Below, in pieces: positions 8,413 to 17,234 of a stretch of 64,000 bases of DNA. This DNA comes from Cupriavidus basilensis. GTDB taxonomy: Bacteria; Pseudomonadota; Gammaproteobacteria; Burkholderiales; Burkholderiaceae. The notes below the pieces were generated by a model. It saw only the letters and a program-made list of their open reading frames with translations. It was not told the DNA's origin and did not search any database. The position numbers were made by a program, and so were the translations under genes. Where the stretch lies: positions 3,410,001 through 3,474,000 of the forward strand of contig NZ_CP062803.1 of NCBI RefSeq assembly GCF_008801925.2. Direction: 5' to 3'. The stretch's first letter is position 1, and each line of letters starts with the position of its first letter.

Positions 8413-9339
8413 CTATTGCGTCTCCCTCAGGATGGAGGCCCACATGGCTTCGAGACCATCTGCAAAATCCACCTTCGGCGCCCATCCCGAGCATGCTCTC
8501 AGCTTGGTGCAATCCAGCACATTTGCTGCAACGTCAAATCGGCGGGGCGGCGCAAACTTGATCTCAAGCGGCAGGCGGTGACGCGCTGCCAATGGCGCGA
8601 TCGCTTCCAGGACCTGAAGATTGCTGCGACCGACACCGGATCCGAGGTTGTAAACTTCACCCGCACCACCCTGTTCCAGGACTGCCACGATGCCTTGTGC
8701 CACATCCTGCACGTGGATGTAGTCGCGCACCGTGCCAGACTCCCCAAATACGGTGACATCATTGCCTTTGATAATGGAACCCATCGCGGTCGCGATGAAT
8801 CCCTGCCCGGTAAACGGCTTCTGCCCAACGCCATAGGCATTGGCCGGGCGGGCAATACTGACGGGCACACCATGCAGGCGATGAAACATCAGTGCATACT
8901 TCTCGATCGTCAGCTTTGTAATGCCGTAAGGGGAGACCGGGTTGGTAGGGCTAGACTCGACAATCGGCAAACGATCGACCTGGCCATAGACCGTACCGCC
9001 CGACGAGACGATAACCATCTTTCGCAACTGCGAGTCGCGCGCCTCTTCCAGCAGCCCGACGGTTGGCGGCAAATTGGCCAGGATATCGAAAACCGGATCG
9101 GCGTAACTGGTCTGCGGCACAGTTGCATAGGCAAGGTCCACGATCTCATCGACCTGCGCCAACAAGCTGCGTAGCGTGGTATCCCCATGACCGCCAACCA
9201 CATAGCGTGCCGCCCCGGGAAACCCAGGCGGCGGCTCCAAGCGCCGACCAAGCACGATCACCTCGCGCCCGGATGCAAGCAACTGCCGGACCAGCCACGT
9301 GCCGATGAAGCCGGCCCCCCCAATAACACAACAACGCAT
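8413..9339 (-). CDS. NAD-dependent epimerase/dehydratase (extended SDR)
   Basis: This is a 308-residue cytoplasmic nucleotide-sugar enzyme of the GalE-like extended short-chain dehydrogenase group. The start at 9339 (MRCCVIGG) places the Rossmann motif GGAGFIG at residues 7-13, as usual. A longer in-frame start at 9372 would add 11 unlikely residues. The catalytic Ser region reads VIVSSGGTVYG, the active-site pair is YGITK, and RPANAYG follows as in UDP-hexose 4-epimerases. It lies between a GT4 gene and the decayed methyltransferase. It probably makes a UDP-sugar donor for the locus (for example UDP-Gal or UDP-GalNAc), but the exact reaction is not certain. Confidence 0.83.
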   Translation of the reverse strand: MRCCVIGGAGFIGTWLVRQLLASGREVIVLGRRLEPPPGFPGAARYVVGGHGDTTLRSLLAQVDEIVDLAYATVPQTSYADPVFDILANLPPTVGLLEEARDSQLRKMVIVSSGGTVYGQVDRLPIVESSPTNPVSPYGITKLTIEKYALMFHRLHGVPVSIARPANAYGVGQKPFTGQGFIATAMGSIIKGNDVTVFGESGTVRDYIHVQDVAQGIVAVLEQGGAGEVYNLGSGVGRSNLQVLEAIAPLAARHRLPLEIKFAPPRRFDVAANVLDCTKLRACSGWAPKVDFADGLEAMWASILRETQ

Positions 9340-9404
9340 CTCTGCCCCACTCCGATGTCCAGGTACGCGCACGCCCCGGAACGCGATTGCTATGCGATGG
9401 CGGC

Positions 9405-10877
9405 CTAAGCGCGCATCGCATCCGCCTCGCCGCCCGACTGCACCGCTTCGGACGACATGTCGTTTTGTAAAATGGACTCGTAGCGCTCAGCGATGTGCGC
9501 CCACGTAAACTGCGCTTGCCAGCGCGCGTGCGCTGTCTCGCCGAGCACCGCCAACCGCTGCCGGTCGGCCATCATCCGCTTCATCTCGCCTGCTAGGACC
9601 TCTGGATCCACGCGCGTGTAGCCGCGCTCATCTCTGGGCGCCTCACAAATCACCCCGCCACCCGTCCAACGGGCTATTTCGTCCGCGTTGCCCACTGGCA
9701 CGGAGAGAAAAGGCGTCCCGGCCGCTGCCGTCTCGAAAAGCACCAGCGGCGAGTACTCAATATTCGATGCAAAGACAAACAGGTCGGCGTTCTTGAATGC
9801 CTGTACCAATTCTGGTCGTGCAAGATCCACTTTAAGCACTTGCTTATGGGGCTGCCGTGCCGCGCGCTCGGCCCAGAAGTGGATCGGGTCAATCGATTTC
9901 CTCATATGGCGAGGTAACAAATGGGCATGACCCGCTGCTTGAATCTTGCGGGCTGCGATCGCATGCACGCGGCTCTGCACGCCACGGTAGCCTTCGCGCT
10001 GGACGACGCTCCAAAAACGCCAGCTGAGCCCAGCGACACGCCAGATACGCCCATTCACATAGGTTGCAGCAGCCCGCAACCGCCCTGCCATCTTTGGCGC
10101 CTCCACCGCATTCCCAGCTTGCCCCACTTCTGCGCCGGGGGAAACCACGGTGCGCACCACAACTGGCGCGGGCGGTGGGTTTCCGTTCAGCAGCAAGGTC
10201 ACATTGCGCCCGCCGGAGCGGAGTTTTGCAAATGCCTCCAGGACTTCCCGGTGCCCTTTGACGCCAGTCATGCTGCCGACGGTCAGGAAGACAAAGCTAT
10301 CGTCCGGGATACCGTGGCGGCGACGGAATTCGGGATCCGCCGAGACACCAAATTCGGTTTCACTGGCACCATTGGGCAAAATGCTACGATGCTCAAGCCC
10401 ATGTTGGCGAGCGAAATCGATATCCCGATATCTCTCAGCGTAAAAGATCAGATGATCGAAACGCCGCAAGATGTCGGGCAGGTCGCGAAAGTACTGCTCG
10501 TAGGTTGGTTCGTACAGTCCCGAAAATCCACACGGGATAAACACCTTGCGCACCCGGATCTCGTCCAGGACTGGCCACAGCGCGTCGAACGTCCACTGCT
10601 GCGCTGCCTTGATCAGAATGGCATCGCCATCGAACTCGGTAACGAACTTGCGATAGCGGTCCACCTCGCCTTCGATCCCGCGTACTGCGTTGCCGCCCAC
10701 GCCAAACTCGGCAATTCTTACGCCGTTATGTTCGGTGAAATCGCGCTCGGCCAACCGCGTCGTCGCCACGGTGACCTCATGGCCGCGTTGCACCATGCGC
10801 TCGGCAAGCTGGCGCATCACTTCCTGAACCCCACCGATGCTGGGGAAATAGAATTCGCAGCAAAAAAGTAAGCGCAT
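9405..10877 (-). CDS. Glycosyltransferase family 4 with an internal insertion
   Basis: At 490 residues this GT4 is about 100 longer than its neighbours. Residues 1-230 read as a normal GT-B start (PSIGGVQEVM loop, ILPNGASETEF linker, LTVGSMTGVKGH opening the donor domain). The donor domain is then interrupted at roughly 233-345 by a basic, Arg/Ala-rich stretch. It resumes with DLARPELVQAFKNADLFVF and the segment IEYSPLVLFETAAAG, which corresponds to the EX7E motif. The frame is unbroken across the insertion, so this is not a frameshift artefact. The gene is 31 bases downstream of a GT2 gene in the same operon. Substrate unknown. Confidence 0.82.
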   Translation of the reverse strand: MRLLFCCEFYFPSIGGVQEVMRQLAERMVQRGHEVTVATTRLAERDFTEHNGVRIAEFGVGGNAVRGIEGEVDRYRKFVTEFDGDAILIKAAQQWTFDALWPVLDEIRVRKVFIPCGFSGLYEPTYEQYFRDLPDILRRFDHLIFYAERYRDIDFARQHGLEHRSILPNGASETEFGVSADPEFRRRHGIPDDSFVFLTVGSMTGVKGHREVLEAFAKLRSGGRNVTLLLNGNPPPAPVVVRTVVSPGAEVGQAGNAVEAPKMAGRLRAAATYVNGRIWRVAGLSWRFWSVVQREGYRGVQSRVHAIAARKIQAAGHAHLLPRHMRKSIDPIHFWAERAARQPHKQVLKVDLARPELVQAFKNADLFVFASNIEYSPLVLFETAAAGTPFLSVPVGNADEIARWTGGGVICEAPRDERGYTRVDPEVLAGEMKRMMADRQRLAVLGETAHARWQAQFTWAHIAERYESILQNDMSSEAVQSGGEADAMRA

Positions 10878-10908
10878 AGCTGTTATTTGATCCCAGGCTA
10901 GTCAAATC

Positions 10909-11901
10909 TTAGCGAACCCAACTACGCACACGCCGTGCCATCCCACGCACAGTGCGCATGATTGGCCGCGCCCACTCTGCGTTATGCCGATGTATCAGAT
11001 ACTGATGTCGCAGGCTTTGTATGCGCGACTCCGTACGCGACATCACATCGGAGTCTGGATTCGCCAAGGCAATCTGCCTCCCTGCGGCGAGCACTACGGC
11101 GCACATTTGCTCCAGATTGGGTCGGGGCGAAAGCCGATGATGTGCAGAATGCGTGATCGCAGCGGCGTCGCGCACCGCGATCGACGGCTCGCGTTGTCCG
11201 AGCACGCTCGCGATGTTCTCCGCGCAAAGCAATACCAGCCGTTCCACAAAAGGATTCGGGCCAGTGCGCGACATGCTGGCCGGCACTTCCCGGTACACCA
11301 GCAGACGTTCAGGCAGGTTCGCCACCCGGGCGACCCTGGCCATCCGCGACCACAACTCATAGTCCTCTGGTGGCTGGCGGGCAGGATCGGTGGTGTAGCC
11401 GCCAATGCCATCCACAACCGATTTGCGCATCATGACTGAGCTGTGCACAAAGGGGTTGTTGAAAAGCAACTCGAACTGCAGCGACGCGTGAGCGCTGGGA
11501 TGATCGTGAGCGCGGTCAGTCTGCCTGTCCCCGACCCAGATCTCTGCTGCGGTACCAAGCAGCCCATAGCCCGGATTCGACTCCAGGAACGCGATCTGCC
11601 GCGCAAGGCGTTCCGGATGCGAAAGGTCATCCTGGTCCTGGCGGGCGATATATCTCCCGCGTGCGAGCGCGATGCCACGATTCAACGTAGCCGCGAGCCC
11701 TGCATTGGCCTGATGGATCAGGCGAATGCGGGGATCCCGCAGGCTCTCGAGAATCTCGGCGGAGTTATCCTTCGAGCCATCGTTGATCACAATGAGTTCG
11801 TAGTCGGTGAAGGTTTGGGCCAGCACGCTCCGCACCGCCTTGTCCACATCGGCCGCACCGTTGTAGACGGGCAGCACCACACTAACGAGCGGTTCCGTCA
11901 T
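10909..11901 (-). CDS. Glycosyltransferase family 2 (GT-A fold)
   Basis: This is a 330-residue GT2 enzyme. VSVVLPVYNGAADV starts the nucleotide-binding fold, VINDGSKDNS is the second conserved block, and ARQDQDDLSHPER carries the metal-binding acidic motif. The start ATG overlaps the stop of the upstream fucosyltransferase gene (ATGA at 11898-11901), so the two are probably translated together. The C-terminal 100 residues hold no recognised domain. It would act at the cytoplasmic membrane face on the growing glycan. Donor sugar unknown. Confidence 0.86.
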   Translation of the reverse strand: MTEPLVSVVLPVYNGAADVDKAVRSVLAQTFTDYELIVINDGSKDNSAEILESLRDPRIRLIHQANAGLAATLNRGIALARGRYIARQDQDDLSHPERLARQIAFLESNPGYGLLGTAAEIWVGDRQTDRAHDHPSAHASLQFELLFNNPFVHSSVMMRKSVVDGIGGYTTDPARQPPEDYELWSRMARVARVANLPERLLVYREVPASMSRTGPNPFVERLVLLCAENIASVLGQREPSIAVRDAAAITHSAHHRLSPRPNLEQMCAVVLAAGRQIALANPDSDVMSRTESRIQSLRHQYLIHRHNAEWARPIMRTVRGMARRVRSWVR

Positions 11902-12782
11902 AGCCGCACCCAGGAAGTGGGAATCAGATCCGTCGTGTCATGCGAGGCACCACTGAACCAGCGTTGCGGCGCCACCACGATCTTGTCCTGGGAAGGGTTG
12001 AGCCACGCGCCCCACCAACTGAACGAGCTGTTGGCAATGATGTGATGGGCGCAAGCCTTCATCAGTGCCATGTCGCAAACGCCTCGGTCCGCACCGTTGA
12101 CCTGTACCAGCGTGGTCGGGTACCCGATATCGAAGTTGGCCTGCACCCATTCATGGTCGTCCGAAAACACGAAGAAATGCGGTGCCCCAACACGTTGCGC
12201 GACATGCGCGACTGCGGCGCGATAGTAGTCGAGGGAGCATATGCCATGGTACTGCGCGGTATGCGCATCCTTGACGTAATCGCCCCGCCGGATGTGCAGG
12301 GACACAGCATGGCCAGCCGCGCGCGCAATCTCGGCCGCCAACGCGACATTGGCGGCATCCAGCGGCGCCTTGAGCACAAACTCCCTGCGCAAGATCTCCG
12401 CAATAGGTGCGAAGTAGCGCTGGCTCTGCCAATATCCGTCAAGATAGGTCGGCGCAGCGGCCGACTCAATGCGCGCATCGTAAGTAAAGGACGCCTCGCG
12501 CAGCATATTCGCCGGGCGGCGCAAGCCCGCCTTGCGCAACGCGCGCTCCATCCATGTCGGCTCGCTTGCGACGACGCCCGCAGCGGACAGTTCTTCCGGC
12601 GAGGCGACCCTGGCTTTGATCGCCAGTTCGCCGAGTTCATACCGACGCAAGTCGTAGTGATCGAAACCACTGGCATCGAGAAGCAAAGCCACGCCCTGAC
12701 GCTCGGCAAGTGCGCGGCCGGTTGCGTACTGGAACATTTGATTGCCCAGGCCGCCAATCAGTTTGGCGATGATCATAGACAT
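11898..12782 (-). CDS. Alpha-1,2-fucosyltransferase (GT11)
   Basis: This 294-residue protein has the three GT11 signatures. They are GGLGNQMFQYATGRAL at residues 10-25, HIRRGDYV at 163-170 (the GDP-fucose binding motif) and NSSFSWWGAWLNP near residue 253-265. The family moves L-fucose from GDP-L-fucose to position 2 of a terminal galactose or similar acceptor, as in FutC and WbsJ. The locus encodes its donor pathway (manC, gmd, fcl at 18.1-21.7 kb), which supports the assignment. Length is normal. It shares an ATGA junction with the following GT2. An L-galactose or other GDP-sugar donor is less likely. Confidence 0.9.
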   Translation of the reverse strand: MSMIIAKLIGGLGNQMFQYATGRALAERQGVALLLDASGFDHYDLRRYELGELAIKARVASPEELSAAGVVASEPTWMERALRKAGLRRPANMLREASFTYDARIESAAAPTYLDGYWQSQRYFAPIAEILRREFVLKAPLDAANVALAAEIARAAGHAVSLHIRRGDYVKDAHTAQYHGICSLDYYRAAVAHVAQRVGAPHFFVFSDDHEWVQANFDIGYPTTLVQVNGADRGVCDMALMKACAHHIIANSSFSWWGAWLNPSQDKIVVAPQRWFSGASHDTTDLIPTSWVRL

Positions 12783-12839
12783 AGAAAGATGTTGAAATGC
12801 CTGACAGCGAACTCAGCCGCCAAAGCGGTTTCTGGAAGC

Positions 12840-13850
12840 TCAGGCCGCGACGGCCTGCACGCCTGGAACCCGCTTGCGGGCTTCGACGAGATACCCAACC
12901 GTAAACTGTTCGATGAAACAGTTGTCCTCCATCTCGCTGAGCAACCTGGGCAGCCAGTCCATCATCAGATAGCTCCGCTCCGGCGTCATACCTTCCTTGC
13001 TTTGTTCAAGCGCGCGGCCAACTCGGTGTATTTCCTGAGCCACATGACGCAACAACCCGCCCAGAGGCGCTGCCTTGATCTCGTCGCATCCGAAATTACT
13101 CAAATGGCGTTCGTAGAAATAGGCGGAGAAGCCTCCGTAGAAATGGTAGGGCTCCTGATGGACGCCGCTTCCGAGCGGCGCAGTCAGCAGCAGCTTCCCG
13201 CCCGGCGCAGTGACACGCACCAACTCCCGCAGTGCGGTCACCGGATCCGGCACGTGCTCAAGCACTTCCGTGCACAAGACCACGTCAAAGCTCCCTGTTT
13301 CGACGGGAATATCGGTGATATCGCATACATAATCAATGGCCCCGTAGTTCCAGGTTTCCTGCAGGGGCCCTTCGCCACTTCCCTCATACTGGGCGAAATC
13401 CTGCGCCCGATACTCGGTGTGCTTGAACAATCCCTTGTAGCGGCATTGACCGGCCCCCGCATCCAGCACGCGGGCACCGGCCGGCACCTGCGCAGCCATC
13501 TTGGCCACCCACTCATCCCGCCAATACGCGGAGAAATTGATCAGTTTGTCAATATCCATGGGCGGGCTCGGCAAGTTCTGCGTATCTCCCAACAGGCTGC
13601 TGATGACTTGAACCGATCCATTCGAATGACTCTCAGCCAGCTTGGTCGCCAATGAAGTCGCAAGCGCCGACCGACCATTGACCAAGCGCGCCATCAAAGG
13701 CGCGACATCCTGCTCCGGCAGCGGTACACCCCGATTGATGGTAAGCGTCAGCGCCTTCGTCAAGACGCGCTGCAGCAGCAGCAGTCCCTTCTGCCTAACC
13801 GTCAGTTCCCCGGTTGCCTGGTCCCCAGGCCGCAAATCATTCATCGACAT
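12840..13850 (-). CDS. Class I SAM-dependent methyltransferase
   Basis: This is a 336-residue protein. Residues 1-100 are of uncertain function. A Rossmann methyltransferase domain follows, with SAM motif I VLDAGAGQCRYKG near 137, the acidic D-I-T-D-I-P segment, and VVLCTEVLEHVPDP, typical of the Methyltransf_11 group. APGGKLLLTAPLG and an HFYGG motif come next. It directly abuts the FkbM-type gene (stop at 13851, start at 13850). It may methylate a sugar or phosphate of the O-chain; a terminal cap is an attractive option given the Wzt C-terminal domain encoded nearby. The target atom is inferred from context only. Confidence 0.8.
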   Translation of the reverse strand: MSMNDLRPGDQATGELTVRQKGLLLLQRVLTKALTLTINRGVPLPEQDVAPLMARLVNGRSALATSLATKLAESHSNGSVQVISSLLGDTQNLPSPPMDIDKLINFSAYWRDEWVAKMAAQVPAGARVLDAGAGQCRYKGLFKHTEYRAQDFAQYEGSGEGPLQETWNYGAIDYVCDITDIPVETGSFDVVLCTEVLEHVPDPVTALRELVRVTAPGGKLLLTAPLGSGVHQEPYHFYGGFSAYFYERHLSNFGCDEIKAAPLGGLLRHVAQEIHRVGRALEQSKEGMTPERSYLMMDWLPRLLSEMEDNCFIEQFTVGYLVEARKRVPGVQAVAA

Positions 13851-14609
13851 TCAAACCCTCGCCCATCTCGCCCGATCGACGAAAATGGTATTGATATACG
13901 TATCTGCATAGACAAAATAGCCATTTGCAACCAGATACTCGCCAATCTCGGGCAACTTCTGCTCTTGCCGAGCCTCGCTAAACGTGATCGTCTCGACGCA
14001 GATAACAGCAGGCCTGTACCTGGCCAGGTCGAGCGTCTTGACGATCTCGAAATCCAGGCCCTCAACGTCCACGGTAAGGAAGTCGGGGGCCGCGCCGGAA
14101 AAATGCTGATCAATCACCGCATTGATGCTCATTACGGGAACTTCGATGACCGACTCGATGCGGTGGACGCCCGTACTTTCGTACCGCTTTGCCTCTGTTT
14201 CCGAGAAGGTATTGAGCGTGCGAGTCGACATGACATAGAAGGGCAATGCAGCCGCTTGTTGCTCTCCAATGCCCACGTTGAGGTTGACGTCGCCCGGCCG
14301 CTGTTTCGGAAACTCGGCAAACAGATCCGGATCTGGCTCCACATTCACGCCGCGACAGCCTTGCGCGTAAAAGAAGCTCGTGTTGCTCAATCGGGTTGGG
14401 TGATGGGCCCCGATGTCCAGATAGGTGGGCCGCACGATCCCTATGGCACGGAAGACAAAATCCGCGATCACATCCTCGCCCGATTGGGAGAATGAATGGC
14501 GTCCGTCGGCAGGCACCTGCGGCGCCTCCGGCAGCGGCTCAGCTAAGGGCTTCTCTTCCTGCAAACCCTTCCAAATCCGTTTCAGCATACTCATTAATGG
14601 CATCGACAC
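13851..14609 (-). CDS. FkbM family methyltransferase
   Basis: This is a 252-residue cytoplasmic protein of the FkbM O-methyltransferase family. Key stretches are YLDIGAHHPTRLSNTSF (SAM motif I), VNVEPDPDLF (motif II acidic residue), LNVGIGEQ, and DFLTVDVEGLDFEIV, the family-typical VDVEG box. The longest frame opens with GTG at 14609; in-frame ATGs at 14603, 14594 and 14588 are equally possible starts. It would methylate a sugar hydroxyl in the glycan or a lipid-linked intermediate. It is first in a tight pair with the methyltransferase at 12840-13850. Confidence 0.82.
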   Translation of the reverse strand: MSMPLMSMLKRIWKGLQEEKPLAEPLPEAPQVPADGRHSFSQSGEDVIADFVFRAIGIVRPTYLDIGAHHPTRLSNTSFFYAQGCRGVNVEPDPDLFAEFPKQRPGDVNLNVGIGEQQAAALPFYVMSTRTLNTFSETEAKRYESTGVHRIESVIEVPVMSINAVIDQHFSGAAPDFLTVDVEGLDFEIVKTLDLARYRPAVICVETITFSEARQEQKLPEIGEYLVANGYFVYADTYINTIFVDRARWARV

Positions 14610-14700
14610 GAAACCTGGCGCCGCATTGGCGAAAACGATGCGCCAAAAATCACCAGTCGAGTTCCCTTAAAAATAACCCACATTAATAAAGAGTTCCAAC

Positions 14701-15786
14701 TCAAGCCTCAATTCGACGCTGCCTGAATCTTTCAAGCGGTCGCCCTACCAAGTACGCCAACCCAGCAGCAAGAGCGGTGGAGAAAACAACCGGCTTAAAC
14801 CCATAATAACCAAAATCGCCGCTACACATTGGCACCACGATCAAGTGACACAAATAAATCGGATACGACAACTCCCCGATATACCTATCAATTTTGCAAT
14901 CCCTGGTCGCAATAAAAACGAACGGGATTGAGATCGCCAACACCAACAAGTAGATCGTTTGCGCAGTCTCAAATGGCCTGTAAAATCCGGCCCCTTTTGG
15001 CAAAACCGGATAAACCAATGTCAATCCAATCATCACCACAAGAAGAAACCATCCAACAAGACCGACCTCCCTCACAGAAAGGAGCGCATACAATCGATAA
15101 ACGAGAGCACCTATCAAAAACAATCCGAATTCAAAAGGCAGAAATCGGTAATTCCACGGATCCGAATCCAGCCCATTGATATAAGCCAGATATCTCAACG
15201 AGAACGCCGCAATCACGGACCCAAACAAAATCACCATGCCTCTTCGAAACAAAAACGGCGCCAAACAATAAACCAACAACTCCAGCTCCAGCGACCAAGC
15301 CTGGGGTACAAATGAAAACTCAAAAAGGCGCGGCGTATAAGAGCTGGCATGCGTCGAGAACTCCATTACCCCATGCTGAAGCGCCAGAAAGAATCCAGTC
15401 CCGATTCCCAGTATAAATAAATTATTGACCACAATAAACAGCGACGTCACCGGGTGAAAATCCGACCAACCAGATACGATCTTCTCAAGCACTCCCAGGG
15501 AGTGAAAGTACTGCGGCCAAATCACACCTGCCACCGACACCAGGACTGCCAGCAGGAGAACAACCCAATAGATTGGAAATATCCTCAACAGCCGATTGCT
15601 ATAAAAAAGAAAGGTTCCCCTGATACCCCTTGCATACTTCCGGTCCAGTATCATGGCCATATAAAAACCGGAAATCATGAAGAATCCCTGAACAGCGACC
15701 ACGCCACCGGTCAGAGTAAGCCCAAAAAAATTTGAGGAATGCTCAATGACAACCGCAATCGCCAACAAAAACCTCAAAAGCCCCAT
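14701..15786 (-). CDS. Acyltransferase 3 family (OafA/YrhL type) membrane protein
   Basis: This 361-residue protein has about ten membrane helices and belongs to acyltransferase family 3. These inner-membrane enzymes move acetyl or other acyl groups onto O-antigen or exopolysaccharide sugars. The start at 15786 (MGLLRFLLAI) places the first helix at the N-terminus. VVIEHSS carries the conserved His of motif I, GFFMISGFYMA is the second conserved block, and YSNRLLRIFPIYW contains the R-x-x-R-I-x-P-x-Y motif. The base composition is strikingly A/T-rich compared with most of the window, suggesting a different origin. It is flanked by 91 and 128 bases without genes. The acyl group and position are unknown. 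Confidence 0.87.
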   Translation of the reverse strand: MGLLRFLLAIAVVIEHSSNFFGLTLTGGVVAVQGFFMISGFYMAMILDRKYARGIRGTFLFYSNRLLRIFPIYWVVLLLAVLVSVAGVIWPQYFHSLGVLEKIVSGWSDFHPVTSLFIVVNNLFILGIGTGFFLALQHGVMEFSTHASSYTPRLFEFSFVPQAWSLELELLVYCLAPFLFRRGMVILFGSVIAAFSLRYLAYINGLDSDPWNYRFLPFEFGLFLIGALVYRLYALLSVREVGLVGWFLLVVMIGLTLVYPVLPKGAGFYRPFETAQTIYLLVLAISIPFVFIATRDCKIDRYIGELSYPIYLCHLIVVPMCSGDFGYYGFKPVVFSTALAAGLAYLVGRPLERFRQRRIEA

Positions 15787-15914
15787 TTCCCATCGCTTCC
15801 CAAAAACCAGAATATCCAAGACATCGGGAGCTAGGAGCAACTTCCTGGAGCCCCCTCCTGACGAATTCGTGCGCCGCGCTATCAGTCACCGCATCATGAC
15901 AGCACACCCGGCAT

Positions 15915-17231
15915 TCAAGCCTTCTGATAATCCCACTGCAGTCGCGGCCGCGACACACCAGGCAACCCACCGCCCCAACCATGTCGGCGTGGATCGGTAT
16001 TCTCCGGCTCGTAGATCTCGAACCGCAGAGCATTATATAAAGCAAAGTGCAGAGGATCCGGCATCTCGTAGCTGCTTAGCGCCGGCATGAGGCTGAAACG
16101 CCCCACATTAAATTGAAAGGGCTCAATCTTGCAAATGGCTTGATATTCGCCGCGCTCGTTGGGTGCTGTCGTCTCGGGAAAGGAGATAAAGACGCGCCCC
16201 CCACTCTCATCATAAAAATGGAAATTAGGTACAACCCTGAATGGCGCATCCTTGATGATTCGATAGCGCAAGACAATGCTGAAAGGCTTGTCAATGTTCA
16301 GATGAGCGGTGACCTTTCCACTCTCATCACGCAGTTCACCGCCAATACACTGCGCATATTCCGCACAATCGATCTGCGTTTCTGCATCCGCATCCGGGAA
16401 TTCAAAGCACTCCTTATGCCAGGCGCGCTTCTCGGATTCCTCAGTGATGGTTCTCACGTATGCAGTCGCCGCGTCCTCCACAGGAGTATACGACACAACC
16501 TGCCCATTCTTGAGGTAAAGGGCCTTTTCGCACATCGACTTGACCGCAGCCATGCTATGGCTCACGAACAGCACTGTGCGACCAGACCCGGTCAACTCAC
16601 GCATCCGGTCCATGCAGCGCTTCTGGAATGCCTGATCGCCGACCGACAGCACTTCATCGACAATCAGCACATCCGGATCCAGCCAGGCCGAAACGGAGAA
16701 AGCCAAACGAACGTACATACCGCTGGAGTAGTACTTCACCGGCGTGTCGATGAACTTCTCCACGCCGGAGAAATCCACAATCTGGTCGAACTTTCGTAGT
16801 GTCTCGGTCTTTGGCATGCCGAGGATTGCACCGTTCAGAAAGATGTTCTCCCGCCCGGTCAACTCCGGGTGAAATCCCGTCCCGACTTCGAGGAGACTAG
16901 ACACTTTGCCGCGGATCGCTACCTGCCCCTTGGTGGGCTCCGTAATCCGGCTAAGAATCTTGAGAAGCGTGGACTTTCCGGCCCCGTTTCCGCCAATGAC
17001 CGCCACCCGTTCACCTTCCTTGATCTCAAAGGAGACGTCCCGCAGCGCCCAGAATTCCTCAACCGTTTTTGTCACCTCTTCATCAACCGCAATGCCGTGC
17101 GAATGACCGAAAGGGAGGAACCTGGACATTTTTCGCCCAATCGCCTCTCGAATGGAGCGCGGCTCATTACCAGCCAGATGGTTAATGAGATATTTTTTTG
17201 ATAGATCTTCTACCTTTACCGAGTACGTCAT
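15915..17231 (-). CDS. wzt: O-antigen ABC exporter ATP-binding protein with C-terminal sugar-binding domain
   Basis: This is a 438-residue protein. The ABC domain (about 1-245) shows Walker A GGNGAGKST near residue 80, the signature YSSGMYVRLAFS, Walker B VLIVDEVL and the switch His in FVSHSM. The extra 190 residues at the C-terminus, rich in beta strands, match the Wzt C-terminal domain. That domain recognises the finished, capped glycan before export in O9a-type systems. With Wzm (17235-18065, 3 bases away) it forms the exporter for undecaprenyl-linked full-length O-chains. The C-domain suggests chains ended by a terminal modification, which nearby methyltransferases could supply; that link is inference. 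Confidence 0.92.
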   Translation of the reverse strand: MTYSVKVEDLSKKYLINHLAGNEPRSIREAIGRKMSRFLPFGHSHGIAVDEEVTKTVEEFWALRDVSFEIKEGERVAVIGGNGAGKSTLLKILSRITEPTKGQVAIRGKVSSLLEVGTGFHPELTGRENIFLNGAILGMPKTETLRKFDQIVDFSGVEKFIDTPVKYYSSGMYVRLAFSVSAWLDPDVLIVDEVLSVGDQAFQKRCMDRMRELTGSGRTVLFVSHSMAAVKSMCEKALYLKNGQVVSYTPVEDAATAYVRTITEESEKRAWHKECFEFPDADAETQIDCAEYAQCIGGELRDESGKVTAHLNIDKPFSIVLRYRIIKDAPFRVVPNFHFYDESGGRVFISFPETTAPNERGEYQAICKIEPFQFNVGRFSLMPALSSYEMPDPLHFALYNALRFEIYEPENTDPRRHGWGGGLPGVSRPRLQWDYQKA

Positions 17232-17234
17232 AAT

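Noticed and set aside
11940..13655. A 571-codon plus-strand open frame
   Set aside because: It is antisense to the GT11 and methyltransferase genes, both of which have clear motifs.
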